Positions 42,181 to 54,404 of a stretch of DNA of 64,000 bases are shown piece by piece. The number at the start of each line of letters is the position of its first letter. Position 1 is the stretch's first letter. Below the pieces are notes generated by a model. That model ran no database searches, was not told the origin of the DNA, and saw only the letters and a list, made by a program, of their open reading frames with translations. Both the position numbers and the translations under genes were made by a program. Origin of the DNA: Arctopsyche grandis (lineage: Eukaryota; Arthropoda; Insecta; Trichoptera; Hydropsychidae); the NCBI RefSeq assembly GCF_051622035.1, contig NC_135365.1:1974501-2038500 (forward strand), written 5' to 3'.

Positions 42181-42535
42181 AGCAGCAGTGAGTGTTGAAT
42201 TATTTCGTGCTTGATGTCAGGGGTTCGATTCCCACTAAGAGTCTCGTTGTTGGCCAGACCTTGGTTGTGTCTGTGGTTGTTTATCGAATGTAAAAATTCG
42301 TATTGTTACATGAAAAATGTTATTAATCGTATTTATACGATGGTTGTAATATCTCACCATAGATGTCAGTTATTATTTCGATTTATATGTGTATGTATGT
42401 AATAATTATGTATTTAGACGTCTCGTTAATTATTAGTTTTCAATTTCTTGTAATAAATTAGCCATAGTGACGACCTGGAGCTAATCTGTAATGTCACTAT
42501 GGCGAAATTGTAAAATATAAAATAAAAAAAATATG
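42181..42535 (+). mobile_element. tRNA-derived SINE with version 3 hairpin tail
   Basis: Head CAGCAGTGAGTGTTG and GGGGTTCGATTCCC; the body lacks the TCGATCG block (deleted). 3' hairpin GCCATAGTGAC / GTCACTATGGC with CTGTAATG beside the second strand, then an A-rich tail. Confidence 0.75.
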
Positions 42536-42849
42536 GTTTTTATTCACAATGCAATACAAATCGGTTAGGTGGCACTAATTCTATATCGACTGTAGCGAAA
42601 TCACACAAAAAGCTGTTATTGCTGTGAAACACTCACTAATTGGTTGTTCTGAAAACTTCCGATTTCGGAAATGGGAGAAAAGTGTCGCGGAGGGGAAGGT
42701 TTTTCCTTTCAATCTCATCTCAAGTTTACACTTAAATACATATAGACATAGCACGTGGCTCACTTATGTACATTTTTTTAGTGCACGCATCGAAAATAAA
42801 AAAAAAGTAGCGGTGGGAGACATATGTATATGTTACAGTACATATCCTT

Positions 42850-43045
42850 TCAATTGTGTGGTTACGGGCTCTATCCCGTATGCTGCTGGCCAGTCTATGT
42901 GACTCCAAGGTCGATTTTTATCAGAGTTTGCCAATTTATCTGATTTCATTGAAACAGTGCCAACAAATTGGTAACCCTGTCGCATCCCTTTCGCGAAAAT
43001 TCGAGTTATTAAGCATCTCGATTTTCGCTAGATAGAAAATGATGT
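42850..43045 (+). mobile_element. SINE head and body, tail lost
   Basis: GGTTACGGGCTCTATCCCG (degenerate box B), GTCGATTTTTATCAGAGT and TTTCATTGAAACAGTGCC are SINE body blocks. The tail is missing and a LINE fragment follows. Confidence 0.6.
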
Positions 43046-43490
43046 AAAAACTTGTCCATATGTTAGATGAATTAGGATGGATGAGTATTAGAATTAGTCT
43101 AAATATTAGTACATTGTCTTTTGTTTATAAGTTAGATCATAAGTTATTACCTAAGTATTTTGATGATTATATAATAAGGAATAGAGATAAACATAGTTTT
43201 TATACTAGAAATAAGGACAAACTAGTTGTAAGTAGAGTAAGAAAGAATAAGACGGCTGGGGGTGTTTTTCACAGGGGTGTGCTCATGTATAATGCCCTCC
43301 CTGAGTGCGTCAGGTCTGCTAAAAACATGGATGCATTCCTGCGAGGTGCGAAGATACACCTCTGTGAGGGACAGTACATATAAGTTAATTATAAATTTTA
43401 GAGTTAAGTATTATAATTAAGATGTATTTTTAAATTAGCTTGATAGCTAAAATATATATAAATAAAATAAAAATAAATATAAATTATTAA
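43046..43490 (+). mobile_element. 5'-truncated non-LTR retrotransposon 3' end
   Basis: Frame to 43383 encodes LGWMSIRISLNISTLSFVYK, then LLPKYFDDYI, HSFYTRNKDKL and MYNALPECVRSAKNMDAF, the typical C-terminal region of an arthropod LINE ORF2 after the RT domain. It is followed by a 3' UTR and a TAAAATAAA-type tail. The frame is intact for its length. Confidence 0.8.
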
Positions 43491-44165
43491 GAAAATTATT
43501 ATGAAAGGTCCACAGACCTTTTCCATTTGACAACAATACGACGGCTAAAGCCACATCTATTATTATAGTAAAATTTTTCTGCTTGCAACAATCAACGAAT
43601 GCGGACTGGGCGAATATGGAAGTCGAAAGTTTTTTCTTTCTTCGGATCTGTCATAGCTACGGTAGATATCGTACATAGTTAGAATCTCGTCTGCCGGCGA
43701 ATCTCCCCGTGAATGTCCACTTTTATGCCTCTCACATTCACGTTCGTTTGAAATTCGCACATGTCTGTACTTCGATGAAGGTTCTTCGATAAATTAAAGG
43801 GGATCCTTTCGGCTCGGATGACCGGTACAAATGTGGCCCATCCGTCTCCGGGCCTCGGATTTCTCTGCTTGCCCCCGCTCTCCTGACTGATGGCCCTTGC
43901 GTAGGGAAACCTGACCATAACCGACCCCTTCGAAGATACGATATTGCGCGTTATCGATACGCCCTCTTTTCATATTCGACATCGATTTCGCATTTCTCGG
44001 ATGCTTTTCACAGAGATCGAAGTTTAACCTCTCCTCTCTGGGTTTGATTCTTTCAATTTTGTCTCACAATATAATGAAAACGAACGCTCTTATATCATGT
44101 TTTTACAAACTTTTTATTATCTTCGCTGTTTTTTTTTTAATTTATAAAAAACTAGCTGAACCCGG
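43491..44165. other. intergenic with a GC-richer patch
   Basis: 43520-43560 is a fragment of MITE family G (CGGCTAAAGCCACATCTAT). A patch at 43600-44040 has minus frames (43679-43918 and 43794-43982) with no recognised domain. Host exon or old repeat cannot be decided. Confidence 0.35.
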
Positions 44166-44519
44166 CATGCGTTGCAATGCCACCATAACGCGTGCAATTC
44201 CCGTTCCACAGACATTCAATTTTATATATCATCATCACTCTCTTCCATTTGGGCCTCGCTGTGATTTTATTTTTTATTCATATTTTGTTTGATTTATTTT
44301 ACTTTTTCTTTCTCCTTTGTACATTTTTATGTACTATTTTAATTGTATTATTATTTTCCTTTTGTTGCTTTTTTATTATTATTTTATTTTACCATGTTTT
44401 CTGCTTTCTAATTTTTCTGTTTTTTACTTGTATTTATATCTTTGTTAAATGTTGGCCATTGTGGCGCATTAGGTTCTTCCTGTAATGCCACAATGGTCCA
44501 AAACTATTAATAAATAAAT
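44166..44519 (+). mobile_element. LINE 3' UTR with version 2 hairpin
   Basis: ATCATCATCACTCTCTTCC and TTTGGGCCTCGCTGTG recall the 3' UTR of the LINE at 61310-61905. It ends in a hairpin, GGCCATTGTGGCGCATTAGG paired with CCTGTAATGCCACAATGG, then AATAAATAAA. Confidence 0.65.
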
Positions 44520-44850
44520 CATCATCATCCACAGCCGCTCACAATCCACTGTAGGATGAAGGCCTCTCCACTATTTCCACTACTCTTGTCATACTTCTCA
44601 CTCACGTACTCCGCTTCCTGTCTTTCCTCGTTATGCCAAGCATACAGCGTTCCACACTTCTTTGAGTGCATTGGATTTTGTGCAGCATCTTGGCGTGCAG
44701 TGTCCAAGTTTCACATCCATACGTCATCACTGGCAAAACGCATTGATCGAAGATCTTTTTCTTCAGGCAGAGTGGCATTTTTGATTTAAAAACTGCATTC
44801 ATCCGTCCAAATGCACTCCATACTAATTTCATACGTCTCTTTATCTATAT
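44515..44850 (-). mobile_element. RTE-type LINE remnant with internal deletion
   Basis: The minus strand encodes FGRMNAVFKSKMPLCLKKK, IFDQCVLPVMTYGCETW and GITRKDRKRS, then jumps to GEAFILQWIVSGCG and a (GAT)n tail. The sequence that links these in 36230-37069 is deleted. Confidence 0.82.
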
Positions 44851-44856
44851 ATTTGT

Positions 44857-45170
44857 TGACGTGGGCCATCCGCTGTGTGATTGTGGTATAGCCCTGAATG
44901 GTCAGTACATTCGAGTGCGAGGTAGGCGTGGCGCGATTATTGTCACACTCGCGGCGTGATTCGTGAAGGCGGGATAGATTTACTTTCGCGTCAGTAAAAT
45001 CGTTATTACGAATATTACTATTAAGACGTTATTTTTTACACAGTAATCTTCCCGGACATGCATTCAACAAATCCTGAAAATTCCATCGTAATCGGTTCAG
45101 TGGTTTAGGAGCCTATTCGAGACACACACACACAGACATTTAATTTTATATATACATACATATATATATA
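44857..45170. repeat. TRIM interior fragment plus older repeat
   Basis: 44857-44960 matches the interior of the TRIM-like element (TTGACGTGGGyCATCCGCTG and CCCTGAATGGTC). 45050-45160 has ATCGTAATCGGTTCAGTGG and an ACACACACAGACATTT-type end, a pattern common at ends of widespread insect repeats. Confidence 0.65.
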
Positions 45171-45740
45171 GATGTGTAACGAAGTCCTTATTCTAATTCA
45201 GCGCACTTCATCCACTCTTGCCAATATCATTTACATAGTTACGCTACTGTCACCTCTCCTCCCGTCGTCTTTTTTCTTTCATTTGCGTTAGACTTTAGAC
45301 TTAGATTTTTCTACCGTGCCCGCTCTCATACACTATTTTTTATTACTTTACAATTCCTATTTATTTAGTAACTTATTAAGTAAATTTAATAACAAGCTGG
45401 AATTTTTTCTAATATATTGAGAAAGAAAAAAATGTTTGCGTTATCTTAAACATTTATCTGACTATGTATTGTTGGTTTTAAAAACAATTTTTTTAAATGT
45501 TTTCACGAGGAAAAGCAGGGTTTTGTCGTCAAACTTTGGGAACCGTCACTCTGACAAGACATATTTAATCCTCGAATTTACACTCGACCTAACGGATTAC
45601 TGTTATGTGTTTCGATAATCCAAGGGTATAATGTTGATTGAATAGGGTAATAACTCATACATATGTACGTATGTTTATATATACATATGTATAGTTAAAA
45701 TCGAATTTATATTTTTATTTAAAAGCTTTTTATATATATT
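45171..45740. other. intergenic, no gene seen
   Basis: AT-rich; no feature. Confidence 0.4.
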
Positions 45741-45800
45741 TATTTATTTAAAGTTTGGACCATTGAGGCATTACAAGAATTCTTAATGCAGCACAGTGGT
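45741..45800 (-). repeat. decayed SINE/LINE hairpin tail
   Basis: GGACCATTGAGGCATTACA, then AATGCAGCACAGTGG, resembling the version 2 hairpin read from the other strand, with several mismatches. Confidence 0.5.
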
Positions 45801-46262
45801 AAAAAATATAACAGAAAAGAAACAGAATAACAATTATAGAAATTAGAGATGATAAAAATAAAAATATACATATGTATGTATATACACAAACAAAAATACA
45901 TTTAATACAATCATAAAAAACAATAAAGTATTAAAATAGTGGTAGATAATAAAAATTTTAATTATAAAAAACAAAGAAGGGAATGTCTTGATGAATGAAT
46001 GTGTGTGTCTTCGTAGATGTATGTATGTGTGTACGCTTCCGCGCATCTGACGCTGACGCCACCCATTCCAACTCAGGCGCTCAATATCAGGAGCAAATGT
46101 CAGACGCTAAGCTCCCCACTTTCCCACTACCCCGTGTCTCCTCGACACGATCATCATGGTCGCCACGCCACATCCCTATGCATAACGTACTTGTGGAATT
46201 TTGTTTTTCTGAAATCTGCATACGCATCCGCCACATACGCAAACATACATCGCGACCGTTTT

Positions 46263-46365
<103 letters not shown>

Positions 46366-46387
46366 ATACAATCCTTGCACCCTTAAA

Positions 46388-46530
46388 AATGTGTCTGATG
46401 AAATGGATGAGAGTAAACCAAATCAGGGACGAATGGAACCATTTTGGAGCGGCCAACGGACACGCATTCAAGTTATCAGTTGGAGGTTTACGGGTTCGAA
46501 ACCCACCCAGGGCAAAAATAAATTTCTGGT
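46388..46530 (+). mobile_element. RTE fragment fused to a tRNA-like block
   Basis: [13 protein letters not shown] (46400-46440) resembles the RTE C-terminal RWMRVAQ motif. It is followed by GGAGCGGCCAACGG and GGGTTCGAAACCC, tRNA-like box A and box B candidates. Probably two repeats joined; the SINE body is not seen. Confidence 0.4.
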
Positions 46531-47492
46531 TTTTATATCGTCATATATTATATACATATCTTGTAGCGTTACTACAAACAAAAAAATATATAAACAAACA
46601 GAAGAAAATGGTCACTCTACTATATTTTCATATAATTTATTTATTTCCCCAAAGCGACGATTGTGGTAGTTACACTAGTCGTCAATTTTTAGCGAGCTCA
46701 CTTGGAATGGTAAATTTCAAATTGAAAAATGACCTTAATATATTCAATAACGACCAAACTTCTACGTATGCAAAGCGAGCAAAGTGGGCAATTTGCATTG
46801 ATGTATGACCAAATTTGAAACTGTATGCAGATACTATAGGGGTTCGTCGATAACATGAGACTCAAGTCTAAAATGGGGGCGATAGTGAATGTAGGGGGAG
46901 GTTTGGGGTAAAGTGAGGGGAGGGGGGGGGAGTTTCTCGAAAAATATATATCCAGCGATTTGTTTTGCGGTTGCTTTCGCGTGAAACCTAACTGAAAGGG
47001 CTGTCCGTATTTAATCAAGCCATCTTTCAGACGGATAGGAGCGAATAAATAGTCGAATTTCAATCCGACCCGATAATCCACGCCCGGTTCGACGGAACCG
47101 AGATTCGGAACAAATGACCGGTTCAGAGTTCGCACGTTTCTCGTTAGCGTTTTTCGTGGGGAGGGTGTGTTAAAAGTGTCGTCGTTAAGGCTTCGTTCGC
47201 AGACGTCCGTTTTATATAATAAATTTAGTTTTACTGCGCCTGAACCCCCCCACTGTACGTTTATAATGAAATAATATTACGTATTTATGTATTATCTCGC
47301 TTTGTATCGCCCCGTTAATGGACCGTTAAAGCCCTGCGCGAGGATATTTATCATGAGATCTTTGTCGAGATTTTGCATTGATAATGGTGCGGTGTGTAGT
47401 TTCATTAATATGGTTATTGAGAATTGCATTGACTCATTTGTATAAAATTTTGCTTTAAAATAAACCTTTATATACGTATATGTATATATGTA

Positions 47493-47495
<3 letters not shown>
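46531..47495. other. intergenic, no supported gene
   Basis: 46850-47260 is GC-richer with a G-run (GGGGGGGGG near 46925). No recognisable gene. Confidence 0.4.

Positions 47496-47553
<58 letters not shown>
47496..47553. repeat. (TA)n microsatellite
   Basis: About 58 bp of TA repeats. Confidence 0.95.
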
Positions 47554-47556
<3 letters not shown>

Positions 47557-48266
47557 AAATTGAATGTCTGTTTGTCTCGTATAGGGCCGGGCCGCACCGG
47601 TCAACTTTGTCGGCCGACTAGTTGCGCGACACGAAAAAATGTATGGAATTGTGTGCAACAAACAAGTTGACGGGTGTAGCTTGTCCCATCTACCTGCATG
47701 CATTGGTCTGGTCGCCCTCAACCAAGTCGCTCGCAAGTCGCACGGTGCGGCCCGGCCCATAGGCTCCTGAAGCACTCAACCGATTACTATGAAACTTTCA
47801 GGATTTGTTGTATGCATGTTCGGGAAGCTTACTGTGTAAAAAAACCCAGAAAAAAACTCTTAATAATAATATTCGTAATTACGATTTTACCGACGCGAAA
47901 GTTTGAAGCGCCATTGTGTAGTCCAGTTGGTTTATGACGACACGGCTTTGAAGAGACGTTAGTTGAGGTCCAACCATCACTTGAAACGGGAACGGGAATT
48001 GCATGCGTTATATGCTCCCTTCCCTACTTGTTATCTACGACGTATCAATTGCACGATTGCGTGCACTAAAAAAAAATGCACATATGTCATACACGTACTA
48101 TGTCCATATATAAGTGTAAACTTGAGATGAGACTGAAAGGAAAAAGGGAAAACCTTTGTAGATTGTAATTTTTAAATTGTATTTAAATATGTACATAATT
48201 ATGTACGTATGTATATATTAACATTGTTGTTAATTGATAATTGTGTTTGTGAATTTTATTATATTA
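47554..48266. other. intergenic, no gene seen
   Basis: 47580-47780 has a GC-rich imperfect inverted pair: GGGCCGGGCCGCACCGGTC and GTGCGGCCCGGCCCATAGG lie about 160 bp apart, possibly TIRs of an unclassified element. No frame with a domain. Confidence 0.4.
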
Positions 48267-48465
48267 CTAGTTGTTTTACCCGGCTTCGCTCAGTGTTTGT
48301 AATATAAACAGCTTAAACATGGCGAATCTAATAGAAAATATTCATTTGTTTATTTATTAAATTTATTTGCATCGAAAAAAAAAATTCAACCAATCGAATC
48401 GTCATAGAAACTGACTTGTTTTTGATTTCCAACCAACTATAGTTACAAACTTACAAAGTCTCTTT
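48267..48465 (+). repeat. ACTAGT-start dispersed repeat (family F1)
   Basis: ACTAGTTGTTTTACCCGGC then TTCGCTCAG, TTTGTAATATAAACAGCTT and AAACATGGCGAATCTAATAG. Inverse copies lie at 49470, 49655 and 51836. Confidence 0.7.
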
Positions 48466-48857
48466 TCCCAATCAATTTCCAACCAACTCAACCTAATCAA
48501 TTTGTGTTTTTTCTAATTATCTTACTTAATTTATTACTTATTAGCTTAATTTGAATATATTTATTATTATTAAGTTTATTGCTGTTGCAACTATAATCTA
48601 GGTTATTATTTTTATTATTATTAGTATGTTTGCTAATATTAATATTAATATTAATATTATTATCTTACCACTATCACTGGTACTATTTTATTGTTTTTTT
48701 TTTATTATTAATGTTTAAATTTTTCTTTTTCTCTCACCTACATACATATATGCAAACAATTTTGTAATTAATAAAACTGTAAATTTTCCTAACAAAATAA
48801 ATATGTATATGTATACACTCATCTGTAATCTCAGCTACACAGATTATAATAATCTTA
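48466..48857. other. intergenic, no gene seen
   Basis: ATT/TTA-rich simple sequence; nothing supported. Confidence 0.4.
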
Positions 48858-48905
48858 TTAGGAATCGAACCACGACAAATGTCTTACCGTCTTGACCACG
48901 CCTCG
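48858..48905 (-). mobile_element. SINE tRNA-like head only
   Basis: On the minus strand CGTGGTCAAGACGG (box A-like) and GTGGTTCGATTCC (box B). No SINE body follows. Confidence 0.5.
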
Positions 48906-49469
48906 TTTTTTTTTTATTCATTCCTTTCCCATGTACTTTCTTGTGCACGTCAGTATTATTTATATACATATATAAAATATATTGCATAAAGTGCAGCTTC
49001 CCTCTTGTTTGCGAGAGAATTGTGTGGCGAGCTATCTTCCCTTCACCGTTAGAGATTATCACCTGAACACTGTTATTTTGCGCGGCCGTGGATCTCATAG
49101 TCTCCACACTGTAATGCATAATATTGTAATAATATTGTTAACTTCGGCTTCGGTGGTGATCGATAAACCTGTGGGAAATGTGCACATTCACCGGCATACA
49201 TATATTGTTTGTATATATTTCAGCTTTGTGCATTAATTTAAGCATTAGGAGATTGCTCTCTTGCTTTGTTATTTGCTTTTTAAACCACTTTTCCTTCTGA
49301 GCCTTGTTGCTGTGTTCTTAAATAATATTGCATTGCATTTGCATAGTTATGTATATATATTTTTAAATTACATTGTGCACCTGGTTACTAGTACTATAAA
49401 AAATTCTCTGTATTTGGGAGACGCAATGTTTTGAAATAGTGTATCGAAAAATATACATATATATCTAAT
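48906..49469. other. intergenic, no gene seen
   Basis: No recognised feature. Confidence 0.4.
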
Positions 49470-49893
49470 ATATAATTTCGAAAGAGACTTTGTAAGTATT
49501 GTTGGTTGGAAATTTCGTAAACAAGTCAAAATTTCTATGACGACGAAAAAAACAAATGAATATTTACTATTAGATTCGCCATGTTTACGCTGTTTTATAT
49601 TACAAATACTGAGCGAAGCCGGGTAAAACAACTAGTATATATACAACATATACATATATAACTTCGGAAGCGACTTTGTATGTATGTACATATGTAAGTT
49701 TTGGTTCGTAGAATCGGTGACGTTAATTTTAATAAAAAAAAAACAAATAAATTAAAATAAAATTAAACTATTCAAATACATTTAAATAAAATAAAACTAT
49801 TTAAATAAATTTAATAAAATGTTTACTCTTAGATTAGCCATTTTTAAGCGGTTCATATTACAAATACCGAGTGAAGACGGGTAAAACCACTAG
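49470..49893 (-). repeat. two adjacent family F1 copies, minus strand
   Basis: Both end on the plus strand in CGAAGCCGGGTAAAAC(AA)CTAGT-type sequence: 49470-49635 and about 49655-49893. The first begins TATAATTTCGAAAGAGACTT. Confidence 0.7.
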
Positions 49894-50093
49894 TGTTCAA
49901 TATATAAATAAATAAATTTTAAGAACTAAGTAAATAAATAGAGAAATAAACATGTTATGTATGTACATATGTGCATATGTATTTATTTAATTAGTGCGGA
50001 TTAAGTCAAATAGATGTCGCTAGTCTCTATCAGATGAACCAAGAGGTAGTTCATTAAATTGATATAAACCATTATTTGTTTGAGCCGTAAATT
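49894..50093. other. intergenic spacer
   Basis: No feature seen. Confidence 0.4.
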
Positions 50094-50715
50094 ATCCCCC
50101 CGCTTCCCCTCTCCCCTCAATTCCCCTCTCCTAAATCTCCCTTTCCCCTCTTCCCCATACGACTCCCCTTTTCCCCCCGACTTCCCTTTTCTCCTCGACA
50201 CCCCCTTTCCCCTCGACTTCCCCGACTCCCCCTTTCCCCCAACTCCCCCTTTCCCCCCCTGAATCCGCCTTTTCCCCCCCTGAATCCGCCTTTTCCCCCC
50301 CTGAATCCGCCTTTTCCCCCCCTGAATCCGCCTTTTCCCCCCCTGAATCCGCCTTTCCCCCCCCTAAATCCGCCTTTCCCCCCCCCTGAATCCGCCTTTC
50401 CCCCCAAATCCGCCTTTCCCCCCCCAGCTCCACCTTTCCCCCTCAACTCCCCTTTCCCCCAACTCCTTTTTTTCCCCCCAACTCCCCTTTCCCCCAACTC
50501 TTCATCTCTCCCCCCCAGCTCCGCCTTTCCCCAACTCTCCATTTTCCCTCCCAACTCCCGCCTGTCCTCCCAACTCCCCCCTTTCCTCCCAACTCCTTAT
50601 TTCCCCTCAACTCCCTCTTTCCCCTCAACTCCCTCTTTCCCCCCAGCTCCCCCCTTTCCTCCCAACTCCCTCTTTCCCCCCCAACTCCCCCTTTCCCCCA
50701 ACTCCTTCTTTTCCA
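50094..50715. repeat. C-rich/G-rich minisatellite
   Basis: About 620 bp of pyrimidine-rich plus strand. The centre (about 50255-50400) repeats a 21-base unit CCCCCCCTGAATCCGCCTTT at least six times; the flanks are degenerate CCCCAACTCCCCCTTT-type units. Minus-strand frames reading GGKGGFR or ADSGGEK repeats are by-products of the repeat and not genes. Confidence 0.92.
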
Positions 50716-51835
50716 CCAACACTTTTTTAGGCAATGCGATAAAAACGGGTAGATTTCCATTGCACTACTGATATGTACATATGTACACATGTAAATATAG
50801 TTTTAACTCGATGTGACGAGATCTTGGTCCGTTTGTGCAACCGTCTTCGTGACATTCGCCGCTCGTCATTTTTACATAGTCGTGTGGACGTCGAGGGATT
50901 CTGGGTACGTATTGTGTAAAGTACGTCCTCCGGTTTACCGGTTCGAATCGGTTCCCTCCGCCTCCGCGTATTATATTATACCTGTTGATTGCATTCAGGG
51001 GAACAACAAACAACAGGTGTTCACACGCCTGTTAACCGTTGTGTGCCTAATGCCCATGGGACATCTTCGAATATCGGTATGTTGGTTCAGGATGTGTCGA
51101 TTGATACCTTCGCTGAGATTGCCGAGTCGAATTGCTAATTGTACTCAAATTCGTCCGTTTTTACATAACAAACGATTGCTGGATTGTAAAATTTTGATTC
51201 GATTTTTCGTGCTTTCATATAAGCTTGTTTGAATTACCGGTAGACTACAATTGAAGTGTATAAGAAGAATCAACTTTACTCGTTTATTGCACACTTGGCC
51301 ACTTTGTTTACTTTTAAAGTACATCTCGGTCTTTATTATCATCCAGCATCTTTGCAAATAAACACACAGATTCATATGTACATATATGTCTACCGAACGA
51401 TTTTTTGAATCCGATATGAATCGACAGATGAAATGATTTGAATGCTGGCAAGCACAACAAAGCTCGTAAAGTAATCGCTCCTACATATACGATACCGTGG
51501 TTTCTTTTATGGCGGTCAGTGTAATTGCAACAAATTTATGGGGCATATTCGAGTCGTTCTTCTCTCAAAAGATGATAGTAATAATAAGAAAAACACGAGA
51601 AAGGTCTGATGTAATGGGTCCATTCGTTAAATTTGTAGGTAGGATAGAGAGCGTTGTGTAGTTAAGTGTTGATACATGCGGGCACCTACTCATCACCTAT
51701 TTTAGTGGTTCTAAATTTTTTTCTTTGTGTTTGTCAGTGACTCTCAAGTAGGGCCAGGACGAATTAGAAATGATTAGCATCTGTTAAATTTTGAAGTGTT
51801 TGATTGGGAAAAGGCTCTGATGACTATTACAGAAT
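50716..51835. other. intergenic, no supported gene
   Basis: 50810-51130 is less AT-rich with a 139-codon frame (50813-51232 plus) that has no domain or splice support. Otherwise featureless. Confidence 0.4.
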
Positions 51836-52036
51836 CTAATATATAATTTCGAAAGAGACTTTGTATGTAACTATGTAAGGTTTGGGTGGAAGCATCGAAA
51901 ACAAATCAAAGTTTCTATGACGATGATATAGATATTGTTGAATATTATTATTTTTCGATTCAAATAAATTTAATATTAGCCATGTTTAAGCTGTTTATAT
52001 TACAAATACCGAGCGAAGCCGAGTAAAACCACTAGT
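51836..52036 (-). repeat. ACTAGT-start dispersed repeat (family F1)
   Basis: Plus-strand end GCGAAGCCGAGTAAAACCAC then TAGT; start TATAATTTCGAAAGAGACTT. Same as 49470 in orientation and order. Confidence 0.7.
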
Positions 52037-52274
52037 ATTGAATACATACAGGTATATACTTTTTATACAGATATGTAATACATTTGTATGTAGATCTAGC
52101 ACCGCATGCGGCCACTCACTAAACGCTTTTGCTGCAGCCACCAATCCACGAAAAGCATATACATAAGTGTATGATTTGACTGTAATTCTGGATGAAATCT
52201 TTAAGTAAGTTGACAAAAATAGATTTATTTTTCATTAATTTTTGATTTTTCAATTTTATTTTATTTTTTATCTT

Positions 52275-52335
52275 TAATTTATACCGGGATGGCCTAATAG
52301 GTAACCCCAATGCCCCTCCCTGGCCAAAATCATTG
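52275..52335 (-). mobile_element. SINE 3' tail fragment
   Basis: ACCGGGATGGCCTAATAGG and CCAATGCCCCTCCCTGGCC, a mutated version 1 hairpin. Confidence 0.6.
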
Positions 52336-52990
52336 TACATTTGGTACAAATATTACACTGTTCGACAAATAACGACTTTTTTTTTGCTTCAGAGACGAGA
52401 TATGACTTTTCTATAGATCTATGCCGTGAACACGAATCTGGTAATAAAAAATGTTGATTGGCTCGAGATTCAGAGATATATATATATATGTATGTATGTG
52501 TTTTTTAAATCGCGCGATTTTTCTATATCTTGGTGTTGTTCGGTCGATGTCTCAAAATCTGTCAATTTTCTGTTCAAAATGAATATTGGAATCTATAGTC
52601 GGGTATTTTATCTTTCATTTGTAGTACTTTTCAGCTTTCAAATCTCTCTATGTAGATGTCCAGTTCAAATCAAAAGTCAAAAATTCGTATTTTCACTGGG
52701 GATTTTTTCCAACCGTTAATACTATTTTATATTGAGTATTTTCTATTGAAACATGTTTATTGGGATAATGTTCTGGCCACAACATTTTTTTTAAGGTTAA
52801 TTGGAAGTGTGCTCATTTTTAAAACGGTAAAATTTCGAGCTAAAAGCTCGTACTAGTTTTTACTCGTATTTACACGAATCTTAATTGAATTATGTAATAG
52901 GGATAATATATTAAATTGTCTTTATATAAGAATTAAATAAAATTCCACTTAGAAAAAACATATTTCGACTATTCTTGTGGATTAATAACA
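52336..52990. other. intergenic, no gene seen
   Basis: The frame 52426-52719 plus is hydrophobic but without a recognisable family; not supported. Confidence 0.4.
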
Positions 52991-52993
52991 AAA

Positions 52994-53051
52994 ATTCTAT
53001 TGATAACTGGATATTAACGAATTTTTGTTATTATCCAGTTATCAATAGAAT
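52994..53051. repeat. perfect 20-bp inverted repeat with 18-base loop
   Basis: Left arm 52994-53013 ATTCTATTGATAACTGGATA and right arm 53032-53051 are exact reverse complements. A second, overlapping inverted pair (AACAAAAATTC and GAATTTTTGTT) can form an alternative fold. Confidence 0.85.
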
Positions 53052-54404
53052 ATTTTGATAGTAGCGTTTTTATTCATAATTTGTCTGCAAATTTCATACT
53101 TTCAAATAGATTTTTTTTATAATTAAAATATCCTCAAATAAAATAACTTTAAACGTTTTTGACATTTAAATAATTTCTTAAATTGTACGCATGTACATAC
53201 ATATTTATATATGTTATAATTACAAAGGTATTACAAAAATTACCTGCAGCGCGTGCTTTTTCTTTCATAATTATTAAACATATAGAATGGGAAAAATATT
53301 TTGCTTTTGAAATTCTAAAAAAAAGTTTTCCTCCCCCAAAACAAAAGTAAAAAAAATGGCTTTAAGTACATATTATATATGCTGATGCCAATTATTATGC
53401 GGTCACGATAAAATTTCACCACTGATATGTATTTTTGGGGATTGTTTTTGGATGTTGTTTGGTTATATTTGTGTAATTTTTGTTTTTTTTTTTATTATAA
53501 ATTTTATTGCAATTCAGTGTGTGTATGTTCAAGTTGTGGAATGTTTGGTTCGAGTTCACGGTTGGCTTAACGTTGAAACACCGTGGTCAGTCAATTTGGA
53601 AACGTATCGGTCTAAATTGGAGTTATGAATGAGTTAACCACTTAATTAAATCATTCATCTTCTCAAAACGGAAAAAAAGTAAGTGAGCGAAGCTCGGCTG
53701 TGTTTTTTTTCGTTTGTGATTTATCGTTGGAATCTTCATGCTAAAAATGTGATATGATTTTTTGTTTTTTTTTTGTTTGTAAGTAATTAAAATGGTTGTT
53801 GTGTATGTGTGTGTGTGTAGTGCTAATTTGGAGTTGATTAGGTTTGTCTTCGGTTGATAAGATGTTTAGATGTGTATCTTAGATAAGTCAGAATAACAAT
53901 TATAATTTTGTAATATAGAAATTCAATTGTGTGTTAAAATAACAGTTCCTCAGTTCCATTTCATTTATGTTTTCTGTATTTATGTTATATGGTTTTTTTC
54001 TTTCCATACATACATATATTTGTTTCTCTGTGTATTTGTTTGTTTGTATGCTATCTGTCCGTCGGTCTCAGTGATCTTTATACGTGTCTTCGTGCCTATT
54101 TGCTTGAGTAGTATAACAATAAATTAATCAAAATATTGAATCTATTTTCTACCGCAAATGAAACAATCTTTAGACTTTCTTTGATGAGAACGGAATTAAA
54201 AATTAATTAATAATTTAAAATTTGATTAAATTTTTGAAAAAAATCTTTTGATATTGTTGGCCACTCATGTGAACGAAGTGAAATGCCGCGTCTCTTTCCA
54301 CGATATACGATTCCAAGGGGAGAAAGAGACGGAGCATGTTAACGACATTCGAACTCGCGCGCGCACGGATTAGACAATTATGATATACGATTTATCTACA
54401 TATT
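53052..54404. other. intergenic, no gene seen
   Basis: T-rich with a short GT repeat near 53806. At 54290-54365 CCGCGTCTCTTTC and GAAAGAGACGGAGC form an imperfect inverted pair. No gene. Confidence 0.4.

Noticed and set aside
50117..50790. Long minus-strand frames rich in Gly, Lys and Arg
   Set aside because: They are translations of the C/G-rich minisatellite in several frames at once; no start context, splice sites or domain.
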